Source of the DNA: VAZQ01 sp963817015
GTDB lineage: Bacteria; Pseudomonadota; Alphaproteobacteria; Rhizobiales; Xanthobacteraceae
Direction of reading: 5' to 3'
Assembly (NCBI GenBank): GCA_963817015.1
Contig: CAWFMV010000010.1
Coordinates: 1 to 64,000 of the forward strand
DNA length: 64,000 nt
Positions 56,869 through 64,000 of this stretch are shown piece after piece (positions within the stretch are counted from its first letter, which is position 1; every line of letters starts with the position of its first letter). Both the position numbers and the translations under genes were made by a program. Below the pieces are notes generated by a model. That model saw nothing but the letters and a program-made list of their open reading frames with translations, had not been told where the DNA came from and made no database searches.

Positions 56869-58035
56869 ATGTGGCGCCCGAAGCTAATCATTCTGCAGCC
56901 GACACCCTATTGCAACATCAATTGCAAGTATTGCTATCTTCGTCACCGTGACGACTTTCGGATCATGTCAAACAATGTCGTCGATGCGATCTGTGAGAAA
57001 GTTTTAGCTAACGTCGCGCCAGATGCCGCGCCGACGATCGTCTGGCACGGCGGCGAGCCGACAGTGGTCTCACTGAAATGGTACCGCCGCTCGCACGAGC
57101 GACTGAAGGCCGCCGCTCCCCCGTCCGCGATCTTTCGGATGCAGTCGAATGGAGTAGCCATATCCGAGGCGTGGATCGATTTCCTTCGGGACACCGACAC
57201 TCGCATTGGCCTCTCCATCGATGGGCCCCGGCGCTTCCATGATGCAAGACGACGCACCAGGAGTGGCGTCGGCACCTGGGAGCAGGCGATGAAAGGTTTG
57301 CGGCGTCTGCAATTGGCCGGCCTCGAACCCAATGTTGTGTCCGTCCTGCATCCGGACTGTTTGTCGGCCGCCGACGAATTTTACGAGTTCTACAAAGCAA
57401 ACGAGATCACCAACGTCTCTTTTTCAATAGACGAGATGCAGGGCGCAAACCTCGATAGCTCGTTTGGCATTCAGGATCGGAAGTCGGATGTAGCTGCTTT
57501 CCTGGTTCACCTGCTCAATCGGGCGTTCAGCGAAGAGTATCCCTTGCACGTTCGAGATGTTGAGAGGATCGCCAATATCCTGGCCGGAAATGCCAATTTG
57601 GACAACGAACAATTGAAAGCATGGCAAATTGTGGTGGTGGCAGCGAACGGCGACATGACGACGTTCTCGCCGGAGTTTCTGGAGCTGCCGTCGAGCGACC
57701 GCAACGGATTCTGCTTCGGCAATGTGCTGACGGACGATTTTGACAGAATCTTCGAAAACGAGCGCGTGTCCGCAATACAGAATGAGATCCAGCAAGGCAT
57801 CCAGACCTGCCGTAGAAGCTGCGACTATTTCGATGTCTGCGGCGGAGGTGCGCCCGTCAACAAGCTAGCGGAGAACGCGACGCTGGCGTCAGGCGAAACC
57901 GCGTTTTGCCGTCATTCGATTCAACCTGCCGCCGATGCCCTGATCGAATTTCTCTCGAGCATGGCATCTCGCCGCCCGAATAGGCGGCTTCGCGCAACTT
58001 ACGAGGATGTCACCGACGGCTGTGTCTCCCACTGA
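56869..58035 (+). CDS. Radical SAM/SPASM peptide maturase, GrrM/OscB-like (cyclophane-forming type)
   Basis: At 388 residues and intact. The SAM-cleaving [4Fe-4S] cluster motif is C15-x3-C19-x2-C22 (PTPYCNINCKYCYL). The TIM-barrel features IVWHGGEPTVVSLKWYRR (GGEP) and RIGLSIDGPRRFHD follow. The C-terminal SPASM domain has cysteines near 282 (GFCFGNV), 314, 318, 324 and 347, with the motif CDYFDVCGGGAPVNKLAENA and SGETAFCRHSI. The CGGGAPxNK...E signature is that of GrrM/OscB-like enzymes, which cross-link an aromatic ring to a nearby side chain in a ribosomal peptide. It follows the candidate precursor by three bases and precedes a large membrane protein by 15. Assignment to the family is good; the chemistry on this substrate is inferred. 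Confidence 0.88.
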   Translation: MWRPKLIILQPTPYCNINCKYCYLRHRDDFRIMSNNVVDAICEKVLANVAPDAAPTIVWHGGEPTVVSLKWYRRSHERLKAAAPPSAIFRMQSNGVAISEAWIDFLRDTDTRIGLSIDGPRRFHDARRRTRSGVGTWEQAMKGLRRLQLAGLEPNVVSVLHPDCLSAADEFYEFYKANEITNVSFSIDEMQGANLDSSFGIQDRKSDVAAFLVHLLNRAFSEEYPLHVRDVERIANILAGNANLDNEQLKAWQIVVVAANGDMTTFSPEFLELPSSDRNGFCFGNVLTDDFDRIFENERVSAIQNEIQQGIQTCRRSCDYFDVCGGGAPVNKLAENATLASGETAFCRHSIQPAADALIEFLSSMASRRPNRRLRATYEDVTDGCVSH

Positions 58036-58050
58036 ACAAGGGAGTGCCAA

Positions 58051-60350
58051 ATGAAAATTTGTCCTCAGGAGTTGTCCTGGCTCTGCGAACAGATGCCGAG
58101 CCTGAACGGAGAAGGCTGGTTCGCCTTTATTCTCGGCAGCCTGATCGTCGTCTTCTTTGCTGTCGATCACTACAAAATACCGACTTACGCCAAGACCACG
58201 ATCGGAGACTTCATCGAGCTGGCGCCGGAGTCCCTCACCTCCGCCAAGCGATACCGAAAGGGCCTCTACATCTACGTCGCGTTGATGTTCGGCCTGTATC
58301 TGGCTTTTTGTTTCTTTTGGTCGAAGGGGCTCAGCGCTTTTCTTGCTACGTCGGGCCTCAAAGGCACAGACGCAAACCGATTTGACAGCGGTCAGCTTTG
58401 GCCGCTTGCCGCAGCCACCGTCGTGACTCTGGTCGGAGCGCTCGGAGACAAGAACGTGTTCGGGCGCATCGAGACCTTCCTGCGCTCAATTGCTCACGAA
58501 TTCGCTTACATTCCCGACGCAGTGTTACACCTGTCGAATGCTTTGAACGAGAGCTTTCCCATCAACGCTGAGATGGCCCGGGAAGTCGGGGATACCGATC
58601 CAGCATTGCTGGCGCAGATTGCCGAGTCTCAGGATGGCTTTATACAAACATGGATACGCGCAAAGTACCTGTTCTCGCGACTGGAGCTCCTGCGCGATGA
58701 TCCAGAGTTTCAACAATTGCTAAGCCGGCCTGAGAATGTCCGCGCATTCGACTTCTTGGATGAGGAACGCCAAAACCTGGCTGACCGCATTGCCCAACAG
58801 GGTGCGGGAAAAAATGCTGATTTGGATAAGCCCCTCAGAAAAAAGGTCGAGAGCTTCCGAAGTGCCGTCTCCGTCTTTCTCGCTTCGCTGCTGTGGCAAG
58901 GCTGTGGAAACGAAGTCTGCATCCAACGCACGCTGACTCGCGTCAAGCTGTCTGATCAAGCCTGGGGAGCAGTATTTCTCGTGGTATTTTGTCGGTCGTC
59001 TCCTGGCCTCGCTTACGCTTGCAACGATTGTCGCATGCATCGCCTGGTTTTTCTTCGACTTGCAGTGGAAGGTATCCTTGACGGACGACTCCTGGCACCT
59101 TGCTCTTGGCCTACCTAATATTCGCCATGGTGGCGTTATTCGCAACGAAGCGGAGGGAGGATCGCCTCGCTGCCGGAATGACAGACGATACCTTTGATGC
59201 AGCACTTGCTTCAGCGCTCTGGTGCGGGCTCCCCATCGGCTTCGCTGCCGCGGTCACGACCTTTGCGTGGCTTCAAGGTCAAGAAGGTAGGCTGACAGAA
59301 TTCTGGATCATGATTCTCACGGCCCTTTTCCTTGCCGTGCTTGTTGTTGCCTTGTTTGAGATAACTATGCGATGGGCAGCACAGTCCCCTCCGACGCTCG
59401 CAGCCAGCCGACGATTGTTCGGCCAAGAGCTCGTGCGAACTCAGGACTTACGTTGGGCCTTGGCAAGGCCGTGCTTCTGAATGCAGGCTTGGCTTTTATT
59501 GTGGTCTTCGTGCTTTTCTGGGGTGGCGAGGTGACGATTACGATGCTCGCACCCAAAGAAGACCTGAAGGCTGGAAAAGCCAATGTAGCAAAGGTCATCG
59601 ATAATATTCCGTCTCGAGGGCAAGCAAGACATTGTTGCGGAAAGCTTTCGGGCCGTTCCTTTAGCGCAGTTACGCTCGAGAATGGAACACGCCCTGGCCA
59701 GCATCGCAGAAAGCAAAGTGAACGACGCGTCTGCCGCGAAGACCATTGAGAGTGAATGCGACGCCCTCAATGAGAGACTGAGCGCTGAGTTGCGTAAGAG
59801 ATTAAGCGCTGAGGGATCGAGCGCGGAGTTGCGTGAGCAATCGAGCGTTGAGTTGCATGAGAAACAGAGCGCTGCGTTGCGCAAGGGAGATATCCTACGT
59901 CCGTCATGTAATCTGAATGAAGCAGTCACTCGCGAGTTGGGCGAGGACCGGTGGCTGGATGACTTCAGAGGTGCAATGATGGCGGTCGCAAAGGCAGTGG
60001 CCAGCTTGAAGAGACGTCATGAATTTACTCCCCTGGCCACCATCGGAGCCGACTGGCCGCGAGCGCTGGCGTCCGCCACCTTGTGGGCTCTATTGACTGC
60101 GGTCTTTACGGCATCGGTTCTGCTCTATCGACGGAGTGTGCTTTGGGGCACGATCGATCCCAAACTGGTGGATGAGCTCGCGCCCGATCTTCCAATGCCG
60201 CCTGAATTGTGGCTGCGCACGCCAATGGAGGAGTTGAACAATCTGACTCCCTTGGAGGCGATCCGGTATCCACATCTTCGCGCCTCCTTGTCGGACCATC
60301 TGAGGGCAAGAAAGCCGCCACCGCATCCGGAGCTGAAGACCGCGGCCTAG
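58051..60350 (+). CDS. Large multi-pass membrane protein of unknown function associated with the radical SAM gene (frameshifted)
   Basis: Joined frames give one protein of about 765 residues. N-terminal membrane segments WFAFILGSLIVVFFAVDHY, YIYVALMFGLYLAFCFFW and WPLAAATVVTLVGALG are followed by a soluble helical part (RIETFLRSIAHEFAYIPDAV, QTWIRAKYLFSRLELLRDDP). After frame changes near 58960 and 59110 come further segments (LASLTLATIVACIAWFFF, IMILTALFLAVLVVALFEI, AGLAFIVVFVLFWGGEVTIT). After another near 59620 comes a heptad-like repeat (LSAELRKRLSAEGSSAELRE), a last segment (ATLWALLTAVFTASVLLYRR) and the tail ELWLRTPMEELNNLTPLEAI. I do not recognise a family. The tail resembles the W-x-x-x-P...L-x-x-x-T-P-L-E motif of Xre/MbcA/ParS toxin-binding domains. 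It lies 15 bases after the radical SAM stop, so it belongs to the operon. Confidence 0.65.
59760..59890 (+). repeat. In-frame coding repeat (about 24-27 bases)
   Basis: Around five imperfect units encode (L/S)SAELR(K/E)-type heptads: RLSAELRK, RLSAEGS, SAELREQS, SVELHEKQS, AALRKGD. The purine-rich DNA repeat keeps the frame of the membrane protein and predicts a short charged coiled coil just before its last membrane segment. Confidence 0.6.
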
Positions 60351-60514
60351 TGGAGCGGATTTGACATTCGCTACCCACCAGCCGCGAGCTCACGAAGCGA
60401 ATGTCAAATCCAAAGCTCCACTAGAAACCTATACTTGCTAGCGGTCCTTTTGATTCTAACATTCGCAAGAGAACCCGCCGAGAACGGATGCGAATGTTAG
60501 AATCGGACCACTAG
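60347..60514. repeat. CTAG-bounded double-hairpin element, copy B
   Basis: Hairpin 1 (60347-60424) pairs CTAGTGGAGC with GCTCCACTAG, then, past a bulge of AAA on the 3' side, GGATTTGACATTCGCT with its exact complement. Hairpin 2 (60438-60514) pairs CTAGCGGTCC with GGACCACTAG (one mismatch), has TTTT bulged on the 5' side, and an inner 15-bp stem GATTCTAACATTCGC. The first CTAG contains the TAG stop codon of the membrane protein gene. The layout is the same as that at 48136-48298. Confidence 0.85.
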
Positions 60515-60591
60515 CCGCGTCACCTTGCTGTGCCTCGCTGCCGCCATGTGAGGGCGAGGCACGAGCCTCACCCCACAAAATGCGCGGGCGC

Positions 60592-62002
60592 TCATCGTCC
60601 CCGCACCCTCGCCGCGTCCTCCGCCGCCAGCAGGCCAAGGATGAAGGCCTTCGATAGCCCGCCGACGTAGCCTGCGCGCGGGCCGCCTTCGAGACCCGCC
60701 ACCGGTGTGCCGACCGCGTAGAGGCCTTCGAACACACCACCCTCGCGCTTCTGCGCGCGCGCCTGCGCGTCGATCACAACGCCGCCCATGGTGCCGGTGA
60801 TGCCGGCGCAGAGCGGCACCGCATGATAAGGCGGCGCCGCGAACGCCATGGGCTTGTGCTTCTTGACGCTGCGCGGAATGGCAAGGCGCAGCGAAGTCAT
60901 CGGCTGCGACCGCCTCGTTGTGCGCGCGCACGGTCTCGGCAAGCGCTGAGGCCGGAACGCCGATGTTCGCCGCGAGCGTCTCGATATCCGGAGCGCTGAT
61001 CAGCGCACCGCCTGCCGTGACCATGGCGGAATTGGCCGCCACCGTCGTGGTGAGCTTCGGCTCCGCCTGCCACATCGCATCATCCATGACGAGATGCGCA
61101 CTCAAGGGATCAGGAAGGCGCGCGATCGCATTCGCCTGGCAGACTCCGCCAAGCCCCTCGTCGGTAAAGCGCCGGCCATCAGGCCCAATGAGCAGCGCGA
61201 CCTCGGCCACTGCATCGAGATGCGGATAGGGCCAGAGCTTGGGGTTCTGCATCGCAGCGCGGTGGTGAACGTGACCATAGAACGCGCCGAAGCCGCCAAT
61301 CGCCGCGCCCGCAGCTTCGGCGAGCCTGATGCCATCGCCGTTGGCGCCGGGCCCCACCCGCGCCAGCACGCGATCGGCGCGGGGCGTGATGTATTGCGCG
61401 ACCATCTGCGGATTGGCTGCGAAGCCACCATCCGCGATGACGACCGCGCGGGCGTCGATCCGCGTGCTGGCGCCGTTGTGCCGAGCGATGACCCCGCTGC
61501 AAGCGCCGTTCTCGACCACGAGCTCGGTCACCTGCGTGCCGCGCATCAGCGTGCCGCCACGCTTCACGAGATTTTGTTCGAGCTGACGCATGACGACGTC
61601 GCCGCCACGGCCTTCCCAGTCGAGGCCTGCGATCAGCCGGCGCGGCGGCGCCAGCACCTTCTGGCCAGGCTGGTCTTTTTGCAGCGCACGCGTAATGAAG
61701 CGGGCGCCCTGGGCGGCAAGCCAGTCGATAGCGCGCTTGCCGTTGTCCGCAACGGCGCGGGCCAATGCGGGATTGGCGGTGCCGCCACTTCCATCGATGA
61801 TGGCCTGATAGAGCACGTCCGGATCGGCCAGGATTGCGAGCCCCATGACGTTGCTCACGCCGGTGGTGTAGCGCGAGCTGCAGGGGTAGCGGTCCTCGGT
61901 CCGCGCTTCCAGCACCGCGACCTTCAGTCCCAACTCGGCCGTGCGGGTGGCGCTGACCAGCCCCGAGAAGCCGCCGCCGACCGTGACCAGGTCATATGGC
62001 AT
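60592..62002 (-). CDS. FAD-dependent oxidoreductase, fumarate reductase/TcuA-like flavoprotein (one frameshift)
   Basis: At about 470 residues, the FAD-binding Rossmann motif is at the N terminus (YDLVTVGGGFSGLVSATRTA, then VAVLEA). Later elements include WEGRGGDVVMRQLEQNLVKR, ARAVVIADGGFAANPQMVAQ, LLIGPDGRRFTDEGLGGVCQ and, after a frame change near 60895, PLCAGITGTMGGVVIDAQAR with EGGVFEGLYAVGTPVAGLEG and a terminal GYVGGLSKAFILGLLAAEDA. This order matches the FAD-binding domain 2 family (fumarate reductase, tricarballylate dehydrogenase, 3-ketosteroid dehydrogenases). The substrate is unknown. No signal peptide, so it is cytoplasmic. A fragment of its 3' end is duplicated at 56122-56390. 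Confidence 0.87.
60609..60783. repeat. Direct repeat flanking the radical SAM island, right copy
   Basis: This is the intact counterpart of 56201-56376, lying within the 3' end of the FAD oxidoreductase gene. The copy here is in frame; the left copy is decayed. Confidence 0.75.
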
Positions 62003-62153
62003 TGAATCCCCTCATTCTCTTCCGTCCACGCCACCATAACACCGGGCCTGCACCCTGAGGCAGAACCCTGCCCCCACCTCAAACACCGCCCTTCCCTTGA
62101 ATCATTCAAGAGAGTAATCTCTGTAAAATTTCTGCAAATATCGGGAGGACTTC

Positions 62154-62498
62154 ATGCGTACCGTGCTGTCAGCCGTCGCCTGTCTTGGTGTTCTATGGGC
62201 GAGCGGCGCATCCGCTCAGCAGGCCGGCGACACCCTCAACGAAACGCAACGTCACGGCCGCCAGCTCCTGGCGCAGTCCTGCGGCGTCTGCCACCTGTCG
62301 CCTTCCCTCAATGCAAGAACTTATGGCCCGCCGCTGAACAAGGCCGCCGCCAATGGCGACGACTTCATCATGCGCGAGTACATCGTCAACGGCACACCGC
62401 GCATGCCGGCCTTCAAGCATTACCTGAAAGACAACGAGATCGACGCCATCATTGCGTACGTGCGGACAGTGCCCACTCCCGCTCCAGCAGCGCGCTGA
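62154..62498 (+). CDS. Small periplasmic cytochrome c
   Basis: At 114 residues it has a signal peptide (LSAVACLGVLWASGASA), one haem c attachment site (LAQSCGVCHLSPSLNAR, C-x-x-C-H) and a distal Met ligand in IVNGTPRMPAFKHYLKDNEI, the usual class I pattern. The sequence YGPPLNKAAANGDDFIMREY lies between them. It shuttles one electron in the periplasm, probably to or from the oxidoreductase encoded next (62536 onward). GGGAGGA precedes the ATG. It depends on the cytochrome c maturation proteins encoded at 42-46 kb. Confidence 0.92.
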   Translation: MRTVLSAVACLGVLWASGASAQQAGDTLNETQRHGRQLLAQSCGVCHLSPSLNARTYGPPLNKAAANGDDFIMREYIVNGTPRMPAFKHYLKDNEIDAIIAYVRTVPTPAPAAR

Positions 62499-62535
62499 GC
62501 GGATCCTTTTCCATCTCAACGGAGAGAACGACGTC

Positions 62536-64000
62536 ATGACCAACACGCGAAGCATTCTGTTGGCAAGTGCGGCTCTTGTGATCACCGGCTTCTCGGCGCA
62601 GGCCGCCGACCAGCTCTTGAGCGGTGCGATCACGTCGGCGACCGGCGACAAGGTCGGCGGCGTGACGGTGTCGGCAAGGCTCGACGGCTCGACCATCACC
62701 ACCCGCGTCTATACCGACGAGAGTGGTGCCTACTATTTCCCGCCGATGGCAGCTGGCAAATACAGCGTGTGGGCGCAGGCGCTCGGCTTCGAGACCACGA
62801 AGAGCCAGGTCGACCTGTCAGCGGCCAAGAAGCAGAACCTGACGCTGACCGCGATGACCGATCCGGAGCGGCGTTGGCGCCAGCTCCCGGGCGAAGTGAT
62901 GGTGGCGGCGCTGCCCGAAGAGACCGCTGATGACGCCCGCATCAAGAAGGTCTTCACCAACCAGTGCACCGGCTGCCACTCGCCGGGCTACGTCCTGCAG
63001 TTCCGCTTCGACGAGGCCGGCTGGAACAAGATCATCAACCTGATGAAGATGGTCGCCAACACCGGCGTCATGCCGCAGAATGCCAAGGCCAACGGCATCA
63101 TCGAGCACAACCAGAAGGAGCTTGCCGCCTACCTCGCACGCGCGCGCGGTCCGGGCGAAAGCTCGGTGAAGGTCGCAGATCGCCCGCGGCCGAGCGGCGA
63201 AGCCGCCCGCGCGGTGTGGACGCTTTATGATCTTCCGCTCAATCCGGACACCGGCATCGGCACGAAGTACAACAACAACGACGGCACCGACTGGTCGCTC
63301 GGCACCACCTCGAAGATCGGCCAGCTCCCGCATGACGGCGGCATGGGGCTCGACGGCAATCTCTATTACACCGTCAACAACCCCAACAAATACGTCACCG
63401 TCGGCAAGGTCGACACCAAGACCGGCGAGGTGAAGTATCTCAAGGTGAACAACGCGACCGGCACCGCCGCGACCGCCCACGGGCTCACGCGCGACGCCGA
63501 GGGCAACTTCTGGTTCGACGTCAATCCGGGCCGCCGCAGCCTCGGCAAGCTCGACGTCAAGAGCGAGAAGATCACCGTCTACCAGACGCCGCAGAGCATG
63601 TCGCCGCTCGGCGGCGCCGTGACCATGGACGTCGACGGCAAGGGCAAGGTCTGGGCCTCGGCGCCGGACGGCGTGCTGCAGTTCGATCCGGCCACCGAGA
63701 AGTTCACCGACTTCAAGTCGACGCTGGCGTTCAAGAACGCCAAGGGCACCAACAGCACCTACGGCGCCGCCGGCGACCGCGACGGCAACGGCTGGTGGGC
63801 GCAGATGGCGTTCGACACCATCGGCAAGGCCGACATGGCGACCGGCAAGGTGACGGAAATCACGTTGCCGTCGCTCAAGAACGAGCTCGATCGCGCCTCG
63901 CCGGAGGACCGCGCGTTCTACGAGGCCTTCGACGATCGCACCAACGGCAAGCCGCTGCCGTGGTCGCAAGGCCCGCGCCGCATGGGCACCGACAAGAACG
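62536..64000 (+). CDS. Periplasmic haem c protein with carboxypeptidase-regulatory-like domain and beta-propeller (partial, runs off the window)
   Basis: The frame is open from the ATG at 62536 (GGAGAG upstream) to the end of the window. Signal peptide SILLASAALVITGFSAQAA, then a carboxypeptidase regulatory-like beta domain (LSGAITSATGDKVGGVTVSA, SGAYYFPPMAAGKYSVWAQA), a haem c site in FTNQCTGCHSPGYVLQFRFD, and repeated blades such as GMGLDGNLYYTVNNPNKYVT, GLTRDAEGNFWFDVNPGRRS, GGAVTMDVDGKGKVWASAPD and YGAAGDRDGNGWWAQMAFDT, which resemble virginiamycin B lyase/streptogramin lyase-type propellers. The role is likely a periplasmic redox or lyase reaction on an organic substrate using the cytochrome c encoded 37 bases upstream. 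The 3' end is missing, so the family assignment is partial. Confidence 0.82.
   Translation, partial: MTNTRSILLASAALVITGFSAQAADQLLSGAITSATGDKVGGVTVSARLDGSTITTRVYTDESGAYYFPPMAAGKYSVWAQALGFETTKSQVDLSAAKKQNLTLTAMTDPERRWRQLPGEVMVAALPEETADDARIKKVFTNQCTGCHSPGYVLQFRFDEAGWNKIINLMKMVANTGVMPQNAKANGIIEHNQKELAAYLARARGPGESSVKVADRPRPSGEAARAVWTLYDLPLNPDTGIGTKYNNNDGTDWSLGTTSKIGQLPHDGGMGLDGNLYYTVNNPNKYVTVGKVDTKTGEVKYLKVNNATGTAATAHGLTRDAEGNFWFDVNPGRRSLGKLDVKSEKITVYQTPQSMSPLGGAVTMDVDGKGKVWASAPDGVLQFDPATEKFTDFKSTLAFKNAKGTNSTYGAAGDRDGNGWWAQMAFDTIGKADMATGKVTEITLPSLKNELDRASPEDRAFYEAFDDRTNGKPLPWSQGPRRMGTDKN

Noticed and set aside
59760..59890. Possible CRISPR or VNTR array outside a gene
   Set aside because: The repeat keeps reading frame and lies inside the membrane protein; it encodes a heptad-like coiled coil.

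Overview
The window looks like a join of unrelated DNA. Bases 1 to about 4,960 are GC-rich and coding, but every reading frame breaks within a few hundred bases or less. The pieces that can be reassembled by eye (a deazaflavin/F420-dependent nitroreductase-family protein, a DUF916-like surface protein with a C-terminal membrane anchor, and a signal-peptide protein) point to an actinobacterium. Bases 4,966-5,506 are AT-rich, bounded on both sides by runs of about 30 A, and look eukaryotic. From about 5,580 to the end the DNA is from an alphaproteobacterium of the order Hyphomicrobiales (Rhizobiales). The main evidence is the arrangement feuP-feuQ / cycHJKL (ccmIEFH) / degP / OmpR-type regulator-kinase / glnE, the abundance of tricarboxylate-transporter (Bug/TctC) binding proteins, two HWE kinases and a Rhizobiales-type intergenic palindrome. 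The poly(A) joints are most simply an assembly error. Many genes in the alphaproteobacterial part carry single-base frameshifts, so I treat most breaks as uncorrected long-read errors and give the reconstructed gene span.

Layout of the alphaproteobacterial part: 5.6-13.9 kb is a surface-polysaccharide locus (three family-2 glycosyltransferases, a methyltransferase-like fragment, a GT29 sialyltransferase-like gene, a Wzm/Wzt-type ABC exporter and a Tat-exported polysaccharide deacetylase whose 5' end is duplicated upstream of the exporter). 14-24.7 kb holds a CDF cation transporter, a small minus-strand cluster (UBP zinc finger, VOC, alpha/beta hydrolase, cupin), an IS5 transposase remnant, a Bug-Bug-alcohol dehydrogenase operon and pepN. 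25-35 kb is signal transduction and uptake: a PAS histidine kinase, another Bug protein, a TRAP-type binding protein, a cupin, and two paralogous HWE kinases flanking a single-domain response regulator. 35-51.5 kb is the conserved glnE / two-component / degP / cytochrome c maturation / feuQP block, all on the minus strand. 51.6-55.7 kb has small secreted proteins, two overlapping trypsin-like proteases and a DEDDh exonuclease.

56.2-60.6 kb is an AT-richer accessory island: an 81-residue peptide with a strong ribosome binding site, a radical SAM/SPASM enzyme of the GrrM/OscB-like cyclophane type three bases downstream, and a roughly 765-residue multi-pass membrane protein. It is flanked by two directly repeated copies of the 3' end of an FAD-dependent oxidoreductase gene. 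This is the best candidate for an undescribed system (a RiPP locus). A second unusual signal is a CTAG-bounded double-hairpin element that occurs twice (48.1-48.3 kb and 60.3-60.5 kb), with different arm sequences but conserved pairing. The window ends inside a gene for a haem-binding, beta-propeller-like periplasmic protein that follows a small cytochrome c.
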